Notes: generated from the sequence alone by a model not told the origin. DNA of 64,000 bases from Streptococcus infantis (GCF_019929575.1 NZ_JAHZPU010000001.1:147842-211841), one strand, 5' to 3'; shown: positions 8,281 to 16,951, counted from the stretch's first letter. A program made the numbers and translations.

Positions 8281-9300
8281 ATGAAAGCTGTTGTTGTAAA
8301 TCCAGAAGGCACTGGTGTTGCTATTGAAGAAAAAGTTCTCCGTCCACTCGAAACAGGGGAAGCTCTTGTAGAAGTTGAGTACTGTGGTGTCTGCCACACT
8401 GACCTCCACGTTGCACATGGTGACTTTGGTAAAGTTCCAGGACGCGTTCTCGGTCACGAAGGTATCGGTATTGTCAAAGAAGTTGCTCCTGATGTAAAAA
8501 GCCTCAAAGTTGGCGACCGTGTCAGCGTAGCTTGGTTCTTTGAAGGCTGTGGTATGTGTGAATACTGTACAACTGGACGCGAAACTCTTTGCCGTACAGT
8601 AAAAAATGCTGGCTACTCAGTAGATGGTGGTATGGCTGAACAATGTATCGTAACTGCAGATTATGCTGTTAAGGTTCCAGAAGGGCTCGATCCAGCCCAA
8701 GCTTCTTCTATCACTTGTGCCGGTGTTACCACATACAAGGCTATCAAAGAAGCAAAAGTTGAGCCAGGTCAATGGGTTGTCCTCTATGGTGCTGGAGGCC
8801 TTGGTAACTTGGCTGTCCAATACGCTAAAAAAGTATTCAACGCTCACGTTATCGCAGTAGATATTAACAACGATAAACTTGCCCTAGCTAAAGAAGTTGG
8901 AGCAGATATCGTGATTAACGGTCTTGAAGTCGAAGATGTCCCAGGCCTTATCAAAGAAAAGACAAACGGTGGTGCTCACTCAGCTGTCGTAACAGCTGTA
9001 TCAAAAGTTGCCTTTAACCAAGCAGTTGACTCTGTTCGTGCAGGCGGTCGTGTAGTAGCTGTCGGTCTCCCATCTGAAATGATGGACCTTAGCATCGTCA
9101 AAACAGTTCTTGACGGTATCCAAGTCATCGGTTCTCTCGTTGGAACACGTAAAGATTTGGAAGAAGCCTTCCAATTTGGTGCTGAAGGTCTGGTTGTACC
9201 AATCGTTCAAAAACGCCCTGTCGAAGATGCCATTGCTGTCTTTGATGAAATGGCTGCTGGAACCATCCAAGGTCGTATGGTTCTAGACTTTACTCATTAA
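8281..9300 (+). CDS. adhP: Zinc-dependent alcohol dehydrogenase
   Basis: A 339-residue medium-chain dehydrogenase/reductase that interconverts ethanol and acetaldehyde with NAD+/NADH. Catalytic zinc ligands are in CGVCHTD (Cys35) and GHE (His59, Glu60). The structural zinc loop is [15 protein letters not shown]. The Rossmann motif is [10 protein letters not shown]. The sequence agrees over its length with bacterial AdhP. AAGGAGG lies 8 nt before ATG. It is transcribed alone from a promoter overlapped by a Rex-like site, and ends at a strong terminator. A role in NAD+ regeneration during mixed-acid fermentation is inferred from the operator. Confidence 0.95.
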   Translation: MKAVVVNPEGTGVAIEEKVLRPLETGEALVEVEYCGVCHTDLHVAHGDFGKVPGRVLGHEGIGIVKEVAPDVKSLKVGDRVSVAWFFEGCGMCEYCTTGRETLCRTVKNAGYSVDGGMAEQCIVTADYAVKVPEGLDPAQASSITCAGVTTYKAIKEAKVEPGQWVVLYGAGGLGNLAVQYAKKVFNAHVIAVDINNDKLALAKEVGADIVINGLEVEDVPGLIKEKTNGGAHSAVVTAVSKVAFNQAVDSVRAGGRVVAVGLPSEMMDLSIVKTVLDGIQVIGSLVGTRKDLEEAFQFGAEGLVVPIVQKRPVEDAIAVFDEMAAGTIQGRMVLDFTH

Positions 9301-9316
9301 GATAAATAATAAATGC

Positions 9317-9356
9317 CAAAACGAGGTAGGACAGAAAATCCCACCTCGTTTTTTTA
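9317..9356 (+). terminator. adhP terminator
   Basis: ACGAGGT-A-GGA pairs with TCC-C-ACCTCGT around a short loop, followed by TTTTTTT. Confidence 0.9.
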
Positions 9357-9361
9357 GCAAT

Positions 9362-9469
9362 AATACTCTTCGAAAATCAAATTCAAACCACGTCAGCTTC
9401 GCCTTACCGTACTCAAGTACAGCTTGCGGCTAGCTTCCTAGTTTGCTCTTTGATTTTCATTGAGTATAA
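9362..9469 (-). repeat. BOX element (boxA-boxC, without boxB)
   Basis: Read on the minus strand, it starts with ATACTCAATGAAAATCAAAG and ends with GATTTTCGAAGAGTATT, the boxA and boxC ends of the Mitis-group BOX repeat. The ~45-bp boxB with its AAGACTGACGAAGTC core is missing. BOX elements are dispersed, non-coding, RNA-folding repeats that do not encode a transposase. Confidence 0.9.
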
Positions 9470-9666
9470 CATTTTGATACGACAACTAATTGGACTTGGG
9501 GCAATTTTTAGACGCCCAAGAGCACTAGTGACGAAAACTTCCTAGTCCCTCCACTTTTTTATATTAAATTTTTTGACCATTTTATAGATGATTTTATAAA
9601 AAGTTGATATATCAATATTTGTAAAAATGGAGATTTGAGATTTTTTTCACTCTTTATTATAATTAG
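9470..9666. other. Intergenic region before the manL promoter
   Basis: An AT-rich stretch with no gene. It has a GGGGCAATTTTTAGACGCCC partial inverted repeat near 9496-9515 and several poor -10 candidates. I recognise no RNA or repeat family in it. Confidence 0.5.
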
Positions 9667-9695
9667 TTGCTTTTTTTCTGAAATCGATTTATACT
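9667..9695 (+). promoter_or_regulatory. manLMN promoter with a cre-like site between -35 and -10
   Basis: TTGCTT (9667-9672), a 17-nt spacer and TATACT (9690-9695). TGAAATCGATTTAT at 9679-9692 matches 12 of 14 positions of the CcpA cre consensus and lies between and over the promoter boxes, a repressing position. Repression of manLMN by CcpA is inferred from position. Confidence 0.6.
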
Positions 9696-9710
9696 TAAGG
9701 AGTCTTAAAG
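9694..9710 (+). promoter_or_regulatory. CiaR-like direct repeat at manL (degenerate)
   Basis: CTTAAG-N5-TTAAAG resembles the CiaR site TTTAAG-N5-TTTAAG and lies at the predicted transcription start. A pneumococcal man promoter has been listed among CiaR targets, as I recall. The second half-site departs from consensus, so this is tentative. Confidence 0.35.
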
Positions 9711-9757
9711 TTTTCTTAAACTACAAGTCAAACATTTTATAAGGAGGAATGACAATA

Positions 9758-10747
9758 ATGAGTATCGGAATCATTATTGCGAGCCACGGTGAATTTGCTG
9801 CGGGTATTCATCAGTCAGGATCTATGATCTTTGGTGAACAAGAAAAGGTTCAAGTTGTAACCTTTATGCCAAACGAAGGTCCAGATGATTTATACGCCAA
9901 GTTCAACAATGCTGTGGCTGCATTTGACGCAGAAGATGAGGTTCTAGTCTTGGCTGACCTTTGGAGTGGTTCTCCATTTAACCAAGCTAGTCGCGTAATG
10001 GGAGAAAATCCTGAGCGTAAATTTGCCATCATCACAGGACTTAACTTGCCGATGTTAATCCAAGCCTACACCGAGCGCCTGATGGATGCTAATGCAGGAG
10101 TGGATAAAGTCGCTGCGAACATCATTAAAGAAGCCAAAGATGGCATCAAGGCTCTTCCAGAAGAGCTAAATCCAACTGAGGAAGTTGCAACTGCTGCAGC
10201 TGCTCCAGTTGCCCAAGCTGCTATTCCAGAAGGAACAGTTATCGGAGACGGTAAATTGAAAATCAACCTTGCACGTCTTGACACACGTCTCCTTCACGGG
10301 CAAGTCGCAACTGCTTGGACACCAGATTCAAAAGCTAACCGTATCATCGTTGCTTCAGATAACGTAGCTAACGACGACCTTCGTAAAGAATTGATCAAAC
10401 AAGCGGCTCCTAACGGAGTGAAGGCTAACGTTGTTCCAATCAAAAAATTGATTGAGGTTGCTAAAGATCCTCGCTTTGGTGAAACACATGCCCTTATCTT
10501 GTTTGAAACACCACAAGATGCCCTTCGTGCTATCGAAGGTGGTGTGCCAATCAAAACTCTTAACGTTGGATCAATGGCTCACTCAACTGGTAAAACAATG
10601 GTCAACAACGTATTGTCAATGGACAAAGACGACGTTGCTACATTTGAAAAAATGCGTGACCTCGGTGTTGAATTTGACGTACGTAAAGTTCCAAACGACA
10701 CTAAAAAAGATTTGTTTGACTTGATTAGCAAAGCTAACATTCAATAA
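9758..10747 (+). CDS. manL: Mannose-family PTS, EIIAB component
   Basis: A 329-residue cytoplasmic phosphotransferase. The EIIA domain (residues ~1-130) carries the phosphorylated His in [12 protein letters not shown]. An Ala/Pro-rich linker at ~145-165 leads to the EIIB domain, whose phospho-His is in [15 protein letters not shown]. It relays phosphate from HPr to incoming mannose, glucose or related hexoses through ManM/ManN. The start at 9758 is preferred because AGGAGG lies 10 nt upstream, while the ATG at 9749 is too close to it. First gene of manLMN, 29 nt before manM. Confidence 0.95.
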   Translation: MSIGIIIASHGEFAAGIHQSGSMIFGEQEKVQVVTFMPNEGPDDLYAKFNNAVAAFDAEDEVLVLADLWSGSPFNQASRVMGENPERKFAIITGLNLPMLIQAYTERLMDANAGVDKVAANIIKEAKDGIKALPEELNPTEEVATAAAAPVAQAAIPEGTVIGDGKLKINLARLDTRLLHGQVATAWTPDSKANRIIVASDNVANDDLRKELIKQAAPNGVKANVVPIKKLIEVAKDPRFGETHALILFETPQDALRAIEGGVPIKTLNVGSMAHSTGKTMVNNVLSMDKDDVATFEKMRDLGVEFDVRKVPNDTKKDLFDLISKANIQ

Positions 10748-10776
10748 TTAACATTAAATAGAAAAGGAATAAAACC

Positions 10777-11589
10777 ATGTCAGATATTTCATTCATTTCT
10801 GCTATCTTGGTTGTAGTTGTTGCCTTCCTTGCTGGTCTTGAAGGTATCCTCGACCAATTCCAATTCCACCAACCAATCGTAGCATGTACCCTTATCGGTC
10901 TTGTAACTGGTAACCTCGAAGCAGGGGTTATGCTTGGTGGATCACTTCAAATGATTGCCCTTGGTTGGGCAAACATCGGTGCTGCCGTTGCTCCTGACGC
11001 TGCCCTTGCCTCTGTTGCCGCAGCAATCATCATGATTAAAGGTGGTAACTTTACTACTGAAGGTATCGCAGTCGCAACTGCAACTGCTATCCCGCTTGCA
11101 GTAGCTGGACTTTTCTTGACTATGATTGTTCGTACAATCTCAGTTGGTTTGGTTCACACTGCAGATGCTGCTGCTAAAGAAGGAAATATTGCAGCTGTTG
11201 AGCGTGCTCACTACTTTGCCCTTATTCTTCAAGGTCTTCGTATCGCTATTCCTGCAGCCTTCCTTATCGCTATCCCAGCTTCTGCTGTTCAAGACGCTCT
11301 TGGTTTAATGCCAGACTGGTTGAACGGTGGTATGGCTGTTGGTGGTGCCATGGTCGTTGCTGTTGGTTACGCTTTGGTTATCAACATGATGGCTACTCGT
11401 GAAGTATGGCCATTCTTCGCTATCGGTTTTGCTCTTGCAGCAATCTCTCAATTGACTTTGATTGCCCTTGGTGTAATCGGTGTTGCCCTTGCCTTCATCT
11501 ACCTCAACCTTTCTAAACAAGGTGGAAACGGTGGCGGAGGAGCTGCAACTTCTAACGACCCAATTGGTGATATCTTAGAAGACTACTAG
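10777..11589 (+). CDS. manM: Mannose-family PTS, EIIC membrane component
   Basis: A 270-residue membrane protein with about seven hydrophobic segments. It has the EIIC-Man features LEGILDQFQFHQPIV and GLVTGNLEAGVMLGGSLQMI near the N-terminus. With ManN it forms the sugar-translocating channel. A Gly-rich tail (GGNGGGGAATS) precedes the C-terminus. AAAGGA precedes ATG, and the gene sits between manL and manN. In related bacteria this permease is also a receptor for class IIa bacteriocins, a family property not visible here. Confidence 0.95.
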   Translation: MSDISFISAILVVVVAFLAGLEGILDQFQFHQPIVACTLIGLVTGNLEAGVMLGGSLQMIALGWANIGAAVAPDAALASVAAAIIMIKGGNFTTEGIAVATATAIPLAVAGLFLTMIVRTISVGLVHTADAAAKEGNIAAVERAHYFALILQGLRIAIPAAFLIAIPASAVQDALGLMPDWLNGGMAVGGAMVVAVGYALVINMMATREVWPFFAIGFALAAISQLTLIALGVIGVALAFIYLNLSKQGGNGGGGAATSNDPIGDILEDY

Positions 11590-11603
11590 AAAGGGGAACA
11601 ATC

Positions 11604-12515
11604 ATGGCTGAAAAAATTCAATTATCAAAATCAGACCGCCAAAAAGTTTGGTGGCGTTCACAATTCCTTCAAGGTTCATGGAACTACGAACGTATGCAAA
11701 ACTTGGGTTGGGCTTACTCTTTGATCCCAGCTATCAAGAAACTTTACACTACTAAAGAAGACCAAGCTGCTGCTCTTGAGCGTCACCTTGAGTTCTTCAA
11801 CACTCACCCATACGTAGCTGCTCCAATCATGGGGGTTACTCTTGCACTTGAAGAAGAACGCGCAAACGGTACTGAAATCGATGACGCTGCTATCCAAGGT
11901 GTTAAGATCGGTATGATGGGACCTCTTGCTGGTATCGGTGACCCAGTCTTCTGGTTTACAGTTCGTCCTATCCTTGGTGCCCTTGGTGCATCACTTGCTG
12001 CAACTGGTAACATCGTTGGACCACTTCTCTTCTTCTTTGGATGGAATGCAATCCGTATGTCATTCCTTTGGTATACACAAGAGTTTGGTTACAAGGCTGG
12101 ATCTGAAATCACTAAAGACATGTCAGGTGGTATCTTGAAAGACATCACTAAAGGAGCATCTATCCTTGGTATGTTCATCCTTGCTGTTCTTGTACAACGT
12201 TGGGTATCAATCAACTTCACTATCAACCTTCCAGGCAAACAATTGTCAGAAGGTGCCTACATCAACTTCCCAGAAGGTGCTGTTACTGGTGGAGAATTGA
12301 AGGGTATTCTTGGTCAAGCGCTTAGTGGTATGAGCCTAGATAGCGTTCAACCACAAACACTTCAAGGACAGTTGAACTCATTGATTCCAGGATTGATGGG
12401 ACTTCTCCTTACTTTCCTTTGCATGTGGTTGCTTAAGAAAAAAGTATCTCCAATCACAATCATCCTTGCCCTCTTTGCAGTTGGTATCGCAGCTCGTTTC
12501 TTCGGTATCATGTAA
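11604..12515 (+). CDS. manN: Mannose-family PTS, EIID membrane component
   Basis: A 303-residue protein with a soluble N-terminal helix bundle (RSQFLQGSWNYERMQNLGWAY) and C-terminal membrane segments. The IGMMGPLAGIGDPVFWFTVRP loop region is characteristic of EIID-Man. It completes the ManMN permease. AAAGGGG lies before ATG, 14 nt after manM. A terminator follows directly, closing the operon. Confidence 0.95.
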   Translation: MAEKIQLSKSDRQKVWWRSQFLQGSWNYERMQNLGWAYSLIPAIKKLYTTKEDQAAALERHLEFFNTHPYVAAPIMGVTLALEEERANGTEIDDAAIQGVKIGMMGPLAGIGDPVFWFTVRPILGALGASLAATGNIVGPLLFFFGWNAIRMSFLWYTQEFGYKAGSEITKDMSGGILKDITKGASILGMFILAVLVQRWVSINFTINLPGKQLSEGAYINFPEGAVTGGELKGILGQALSGMSLDSVQPQTLQGQLNSLIPGLMGLLLTFLCMWLLKKKVSPITIILALFAVGIAARFFGIM

Positions 12516-12530
12516 TCAGTAAACTTAAAA

Positions 12531-12564
12531 AAGGAACTAGGTTCTAAAACCTGATTCCTTTTTT
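12531..12564 (+). terminator. manLMN terminator
   Basis: AAGGAACTAGGTT pairs imperfectly with AACCTGATTCCTT, followed by TTTTTT, ~15 nt after the manN stop. Confidence 0.85.
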
Positions 12565-12573
12565 CTATGCTTT

Positions 12574-12727
12574 TATACTCAATGAAAATCAAAGAGCCAA
12601 CTTGAAAACCAGCTGCAAGTTGCTCAAAGCGCAACTTTGAGGTTGTAGATAAAACTGACGAAGTCAATATCATATATCTACAGCAAGGCGAAGCTGGCAC
12701 GGTTTAAAGAGATTTGTGTAGAGTATT
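12574..12727 (+). repeat. BOX element (A-B-C) abutting pepC
   Basis: It starts ATACTCAATGAAAATCAAAG, has a boxB-like part (AAAACTGACGAAGTC) and ends GTAGAGTATT. The last bases overlap the reverse-strand TAA stop of pepC (12726-12728), so the repeat ends inside the pepC stop codon. It is more diverged than the other copies, for instance in GAGCCAACTTGAAAACCAGC within boxA. Confidence 0.85.
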
Positions 12728-14060
12728 ATTCTGCTAAGGCACCCATTGGATCCCATGGTGCAAGGACGATTGGTTCTGCTTCATAAGCAGCTCGTTCTTC
12801 TGCTGTTAATAATTCCTTACGAACAACGATTTGGTAAGTGTATTCGTCCATCCAAGCATCTGAGGCAACAAAGTAACCATCTGCACCGACCTTATCTCCC
12901 CATGAGTTTTCAACTTTCCACTTGATTGATTTACCGTTTTCGTCCAAATCAACACCTGTCAAGACCATAGCATGAGTCATCAAGCTTTCGCTGTAGTCCA
13001 AACGTCCAGCTTTATCTTGAGTGAGTTGAATGTCCATGCTTGATTCAAAGTCATAAACATCTGTCGCAAGGATCCCTGCCTTACGGTTGCTGAGCTGGCC
13101 GACATCTGAACCAAACCAAACAGTTTCTCCTGTTTGCATTTGGGCAATCGCCAATTCTTTCAAGCGTTCCATAGGTACGTTAATGTAGCGAACTTCACGG
13201 CTACCAACGACATTTCCCAACATCTCAACTGTGTATGATTTACCGTAAGGTTTATCGGCAGTTGGAGCATTGATCACAGAAACGTAGTCTTCTAGTGGAA
13301 GATCAACATATTTCTTGTAAAACTCTTGTGGTGTGATGCCTTTTTCGCTTTGGTAGTTATTATCTTTATCACGATAAGCAAAGTCAAACTGACGTGGTGG
13401 AAGCCCTAATGACATGGCAAGGAAGTTAAAGATTTCTTTCAAGAGGTCTTCTTTCTTAGCTTGAACACTTGCTTGATCCGCACCTGAAGCTAATAGGTCA
13501 CGCAAAATTTGAGCATCTTGACGAAGCAATTTGTTAAGAATGGCGTTGAGCTCACGGCTATTGCTAGATGAAACAGACTCTGGATAAACAGACTTAGGCA
13601 CGACACCGTATTTCTCAAAGAGAGCTACTACCATATCCCATTGACCACCGTCTTGTTGAGGAGTTTGGAGTAGGAAGCTAACCTTACGGCTCGTCAATTC
13701 TTGGTCAGCAGTCGCAATCACTTGCTCCAAGAACCAGTTAGATTTTTCATACTTGTCCCAGAAGAAGGTGTGGGCTTGTGACAATTCAAAGTTTTCAAGT
13801 TTGTATTGAGAGATAAGTTTGTGGCGGAAAGTGTTAAGGGCTGCAAACATCCAGCAACGACCAGAAGCCTTCTGGTTAGTGACCTTGTCCTTTGTCAAAT
13901 CAAGTGAGAAAACAGGTGTATTGTCTACATGACTTTGACGACGCTCTAGGGCTGCAAAAATACCGTTATGGCTAGCTGCATTTTCGATAGCTTGATATTT
14001 TACATTTGCTTCATAGTTGGCAAATAATTTATCTGTAAATGATTCTTGAATCGCGTTCAT
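12726..14060 (-). CDS. pepC: Aminopeptidase C (bleomycin-hydrolase family)
   Basis: A 444-residue cytoplasmic cysteine peptidase of family C1B that removes N-terminal residues from peptides. The catalytic Cys is in ASGRCWMFAALN, the His in LMTHAMVLTGV and the Asn in VENSWGDK, in the papain-like order. The length is normal for lactic-acid-bacterial PepC. The C-terminal residues normally sit in the active site of the hexamer and impose exopeptidase activity. AAGGAGG precedes ATG. It is transcribed alone from a TATAAT promoter. Confidence 0.96.
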   Translation of the reverse strand: MNAIQESFTDKLFANYEANVKYQAIENAASHNGIFAALERRQSHVDNTPVFSLDLTKDKVTNQKASGRCWMFAALNTFRHKLISQYKLENFELSQAHTFFWDKYEKSNWFLEQVIATADQELTSRKVSFLLQTPQQDGGQWDMVVALFEKYGVVPKSVYPESVSSSNSRELNAILNKLLRQDAQILRDLLASGADQASVQAKKEDLLKEIFNFLAMSLGLPPRQFDFAYRDKDNNYQSEKGITPQEFYKKYVDLPLEDYVSVINAPTADKPYGKSYTVEMLGNVVGSREVRYINVPMERLKELAIAQMQTGETVWFGSDVGQLSNRKAGILATDVYDFESSMDIQLTQDKAGRLDYSESLMTHAMVLTGVDLDENGKSIKWKVENSWGDKVGADGYFVASDAWMDEYTYQIVVRKELLTAEERAAYEAEPIVLAPWDPMGALAE

Positions 14061-14086
14061 AAAATCCTCCTTTTATTCTACAGTCT

Positions 14087-14114
14087 ATTATAACTCTTTT
14101 CACAAAGGAAGCAA
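14087..14114 (-). promoter_or_regulatory. pepC promoter
   Basis: On the minus strand TTGCTT, a 16-nt spacer and TATAAT (14087-14092), 26 nt upstream of the pepC start. Confidence 0.7.
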
Positions 14115-14180
14115 CCAAAAACTGAAAAAGGCAAGGATATTTTCCTCACATTTTCCTAATATTTCATAATTCTTCTGTCA

Positions 14181-14903
14181 CTAGCTGACACTCTCAAGTA
14201 ACCCTTCCAGTTCTTTCTTGCTTAAGCGACGCCATTCTCCACGTTTTAAATCCTCATCCAAGGTCAAAGTTCCCATGGTTAAACGTTGCAAGTCTACGAC
14301 TTCCTTACCACAGTAGGCGACCATACGCTTTACCTGGTGGAATTTCCCTTCTGCAATGGTCACTCGGACCAGGCTTTCTTCCTTATCTCTATCAATAGAC
14401 ACAAGCTCTAGCTTGGCAGGCTGACAGGTAAAATCCTTGAGCGGAATTCCTTGCGCAAATGTCTCAATATCTGCATTTGTCATCATTCCCTTGACCTGCG
14501 CCAGATAGATTTTATCCACATGACGTTTGGGTGAAAGAAGAGCATGAGCTAGCTGGCCATCATTGGTCAAGAGTAAGAGTCCATGCGTATCGATATCCAA
14601 GCGCCCTACCGGAAAAACTTCCTTGGCACGTGCATAGTCATCCAACAAATCCAAGACTGTCTTGTGCTTCGGATCTTCAGTTGCTGAGATAACTCCTTTG
14701 GGCTTGTTCATCATATAGTAAACAAACTCCTCGTAGGCTAGCTTTTGCCCATCAAAGCGAATCTCATCTGTCTCTTCATTAATTTGCAACTTAGCAGATT
14801 TTTCTTTCTTACCATTGACCGTCACGCGCCCAGACTTTAGAAAGTTTTTAACCTCTGTCCTGCTACCTATAGCACAGGCAACTAAAAATTTATCTAATCT
14901 CAT
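14181..14903 (-). CDS. RsuA-family 16S rRNA pseudouridine synthase
   Basis: A 240-residue enzyme with an N-terminal S4 RNA-binding domain (MRLDKFLVACAIGSRTEVKN, residues 1-60) and the RsuA/RluB/E/F catalytic domain. The catalytic Asp is in VGRLDIDTHGLLLLTNDG, followed by KFHQVKRM. RsuA itself modifies U516 of 16S rRNA. The small size and the single S4 domain fit RsuA better than RluB, but the target is inferred. There is no Shine-Dalgarno sequence: TATAAT lies 6 nt before ATG, suggesting a leaderless message. Confidence 0.88.
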   Translation of the reverse strand: MRLDKFLVACAIGSRTEVKNFLKSGRVTVNGKKEKSAKLQINEETDEIRFDGQKLAYEEFVYYMMNKPKGVISATEDPKHKTVLDLLDDYARAKEVFPVGRLDIDTHGLLLLTNDGQLAHALLSPKRHVDKIYLAQVKGMMTNADIETFAQGIPLKDFTCQPAKLELVSIDRDKEESLVRVTIAEGKFHQVKRMVAYCGKEVVDLQRLTMGTLTLDEDLKRGEWRRLSKKELEGLLESVS

Positions 14904-14909
14904 AAAGCT

Positions 14910-14918
14910 ATTATATCA
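14910..14918 (-). promoter_or_regulatory. Extended -10 of the RsuA-type gene (leaderless start)
   Basis: On the minus strand TGATATAAT-AGCTTT-ATG: the -10 box ends 6 nt before the start codon, so transcription should begin at or next to the A of ATG. Confidence 0.6.
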
Positions 14919-14934
14919 TGAAAAAGCATAGATT

Positions 14935-15086
14935 TATACTCTTCGACAATCTCTTCAAACCACGTCAACTTCACCTTAGATTATATATGTGACTAACTTC
15001 GTCAGTCTTATCTATAACCTCAAAGCTGTACTTTGAGCAACCTGCGGCTAGCTTCCTAGTTTGCTCTTTGATTTTCATTGAGTATT
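14935..15086 (-). repeat. BOX element (A-B-C)
   Basis: On the minus strand it runs from AATACTCAATGAAAATCAAAG-type boxA, through TTTGAGGTTATAGATAAGAC and TGACGAAGTTAG (boxB), to a boxC ending TGTCGAAGAGTATA. It lies between the RsuA-type gene and the terminator of csRNA-A. Confidence 0.92.
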
Positions 15087-15091
15087 AGAAC

Positions 15092-15185
15092 AAAAAAATA
15101 AGCCGCCTGATTGGGCGACTTTATTTTATAGGGAGATTATTATGAAAAATTTTTAGGAGTTAAAGTTAAGGTCTTCTTAACTTAT
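15092..15185 (-). ncRNA. CiaR-controlled small RNA, copy A (csRNA/ccn family)
   Basis: A ~94-nt RNA predicted from promoter and terminator. The CiaR repeat (15208-15224), a 10-nt gap and TATACT (15192-15197) place the start near 15185. The RNA carries the csRNA stretch TCATAATAATCTCCC and a pyrimidine-rich region (CTTAACTTTAACTCCTAA) complementary to ribosome binding sites. It ends in the hairpin GTCGCC-CAATCA-GGCGGC followed by TTATTTTTTT. csRNAs of the CiaRH regulon are reported to pair with the comC leader and lower competence. This copy is clearly diverged from copies B and C. Confidence 0.85.
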
Positions 15186-15191
15186 GAGATA

Positions 15192-15224
15192 AGTATACAG
15201 CTCCTATCTTAAAGTTTCCTTAAG
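15192..15224 (-). promoter_or_regulatory. CiaR box and promoter of csRNA-A
   Basis: On the minus strand CTTAAG-GAAAC-TTTAAG, then 10 nt, then TATACT. This is the known activated CiaR architecture. The box overlaps the last codons and stop of the nucleotidyltransferase gene (stop at 15220-15222). Confidence 0.85.
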
Positions 15225-15792
15225 TTATTTTAAATGTGAGATTTTTCCATTTTTCTCGCCAGTTTTTCTTGGATAAACGCTGTTGATAGAGCTTCATCCG
15301 GTCTTGATTTTCTAAAAAATGAGGAGTTGGATGAACCTGAAAGTTCAAAATATCCTCCAAACCATAAGGCGCAAAGAGCTCTAAAGTTGCGTCAGCTTGC
15401 AAGCGAAGTCCTACTGCCGTGCAACGTTCAGGATATTTACTCATGGCATCGCAGGAATTTCTATACGGAGGCGTATGGGGACTATGCTGATGCATATAGA
15501 CTTGATTTTTCAACTCCCATTGGTACTGGGGAAAGTTCTCTCTCAACTTGCTTTCTATAACCAGCGTTTCTTCGTAACTCACATCTGGGTCAAAGAAAAT
15601 CACATCCACATCCGTTTCACGGTCAAAGGCCGGCTTATCTGACAAGAGATTCCAGATAAAATTTCGGACCGATCCAGCAGCCAACCAAGAATCATTCAAC
15701 TCCGAGTCACGGATGATGGTCAAAATAGCCATCATGTCAGAATTTTCCCTAAAAGAGTCTAAGATTTCAGCCTTATTTTTCAATGTATTCAT
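15220..15792 (-). CDS. Nucleotidyltransferase-fold protein (NTP_transf_6 / DUF925 type)
   Basis: A 190-residue cytoplasmic protein. The signature [13 protein letters not shown] followed by [12 protein letters not shown] gives the GS...D-x-D pattern of nucleotidyltransferase folds. The stretch [21 protein letters not shown] matches conserved parts of the DUF925 family. The substrate is unknown. The start overlaps the last 20 nt of ruvB, so translation is probably coupled. A short ATG spacing from TTAGGG makes the exact start less certain. Confidence 0.8.
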   Translation of the reverse strand: MNTLKNKAEILDSFRENSDMMAILTIIRDSELNDSWLAAGSVRNFIWNLLSDKPAFDRETDVDVIFFDPDVSYEETLVIESKLRENFPQYQWELKNQVYMHQHSPHTPPYRNSCDAMSKYPERCTAVGLRLQADATLELFAPYGLEDILNFQVHPTPHFLENQDRMKLYQQRLSKKNWREKWKNLTFKIT

Positions 15793-16771
15793 ACCCTAAA
15801 TGTTCATAAGCCTTGGCTGTCGCGACCCGTCCTGAACGAGTTCGCATGATAAATCCTTTCTGGATCAGGTAAGGTTCATACATATCCTCAACCGTCTCAC
15901 GCTCTTCGGCGATATTCACCGAAAGAGTTCCTAGACCGACAGGACCTCCACCGTACATCTCAATCATGGTGCGGAGAATTTTCTGGTCCACATAGTCCAA
16001 GCCTTCATGGTCTACATCCAGCATAGTTAAAGCCTTATCCGTAATCACATCATCAATCAAGCCATCGCCCATAATCTGCGCAAAGTCGCGCACGCGCTTG
16101 AGGAGACGATTGGCGATACGAGGAGTTCCACGACTACGGAGGGCCAACTCAGCAGCCGCCTCATGAGTGATTTCCATCTCAAAGATATCCGCCGTCCGCT
16201 CGACAATCTCTGTCAAGTCGTCATGGGTATAGTATTCCATGTGACCAGTGATTCCAAAACGTGCACGAAGAGGATTTGAAAGCATCCCTGCTCGTGTCGT
16301 CGCACCAATCAAGGTAAAAGGAGGCAAGTCTAGATGGACGCTACGGCTAGCTTCCCCTGCTCCAATCATGATATCGATGTAGAAATCTTCCATAGCACTG
16401 TAAAGTACCTCTTCTACTGACATGGGCAAGCGATGAATCTCGTCGATAAAGAGCACATCTCCTGGCTCCAAGTCATTCAAAATCGCTACCAAATCACCGG
16501 CTTTTTCGATAACGGGACCAGACGTCTGCTTGAGATTGACTCCCAGTTCATTGGCAATGACAAAAGCCATGGTTGTTTTCCCGAGACCTGGAGGGCCAAA
16601 CAAAAGAACATGGTCCAGCGCCTCATCACGCATTTTTGCTGCTTCGATAAAGATTTGAAGCTGATCCTTGACCTTATCTTGTCCGATATATTCACGTAAA
16701 TATTGGGGACGGAGGGTACGTTCTACCAACTCCTCATCGCCCATGATTTCATTATCTAAAATTCTACTCAT
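15773..16771 (-). CDS. ruvB: Holliday junction branch-migration ATPase RuvB
   Basis: A 332-residue AAA+ motor that, with RuvA, drives branch migration of Holliday junctions during recombination and repair. Walker A is [12 protein letters not shown], Walker B is [10 protein letters not shown], sensor I lies in LIGATTRAG, and the arginine-finger region is SNPLRARFG. The winged-helix C-terminal domain ends with [16 protein letters not shown]. The length is typical. ruvA is not adjacent, which is normal in streptococci. AGGAG overlaps the gap between the -10 box and ATG. Confidence 0.97.
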   Translation of the reverse strand: MSRILDNEIMGDEELVERTLRPQYLREYIGQDKVKDQLQIFIEAAKMRDEALDHVLLFGPPGLGKTTMAFVIANELGVNLKQTSGPVIEKAGDLVAILNDLEPGDVLFIDEIHRLPMSVEEVLYSAMEDFYIDIMIGAGEASRSVHLDLPPFTLIGATTRAGMLSNPLRARFGITGHMEYYTHDDLTEIVERTADIFEMEITHEAAAELALRSRGTPRIANRLLKRVRDFAQIMGDGLIDDVITDKALTMLDVDHEGLDYVDQKILRTMIEMYGGGPVGLGTLSVNIAEERETVEDMYEPYLIQKGFIMRTRSGRVATAKAYEHLGYEYIEK

Positions 16772-16777
16772 GCTCCT

Positions 16778-16806
16778 ATTATAGCAAAAATCCGGCCTAC
16801 AAACAA
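16778..16806 (-). promoter_or_regulatory. ruvB promoter fused to the csRNA-B terminator
   Basis: On the minus strand TTGTTT (16801-16806), a 17-nt spacer and TATAAT (16778-16783), followed by AGGAGC and ATG. The -35 hexamer is formed by the T tract of the csRNA-B terminator. The predicted transcription start coincides with the ruvB ATG. Confidence 0.6.
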
Positions 16807-16903
16807 AAAAGCCACCGAATTTGGTGGCTTCTTTAGGGAGATTATTATGAAAAAGAAAAGTTTAGGATTTCTATTAAATAAAGTTAGGAGGTCTTTACTT
16901 AAT
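16804..16903 (-). ncRNA. CiaR-controlled small RNA, copy B (csRNA/ccn family)
   Basis: A ~100-nt RNA. It starts about 7 nt after the TATCAT box and contains AAGACCTCCTAACTTTATT, complementary to Shine-Dalgarno sequences. It also carries TCATAATAATCTCCC and ends in the terminator AAGCCACC-AAATTC-GGTGGC followed by TTTTTTG. This agrees closely with pneumococcal csRNAs as I remember them, which repress comC and other targets by pairing. It sits between the frameshifted ABC permease and ruvB, and is nearly identical to copy C. Confidence 0.92.
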
Positions 16904-16909
16904 GGTTAC

Positions 16910-16942
16910 ATGATACATGAGTAAACTTAAAGTTAACTTAAG
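16910..16942 (-). promoter_or_regulatory. CiaR box and promoter of csRNA-B
   Basis: On the minus strand CTTAAG-TTAAC-TTTAAG, a 10-nt gap and TATCAT (16910-16915). It starts 10 bp after the stop codon of the upstream permease gene. Confidence 0.9.
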
Positions 16943-16951
16943 ATAAAAGAA

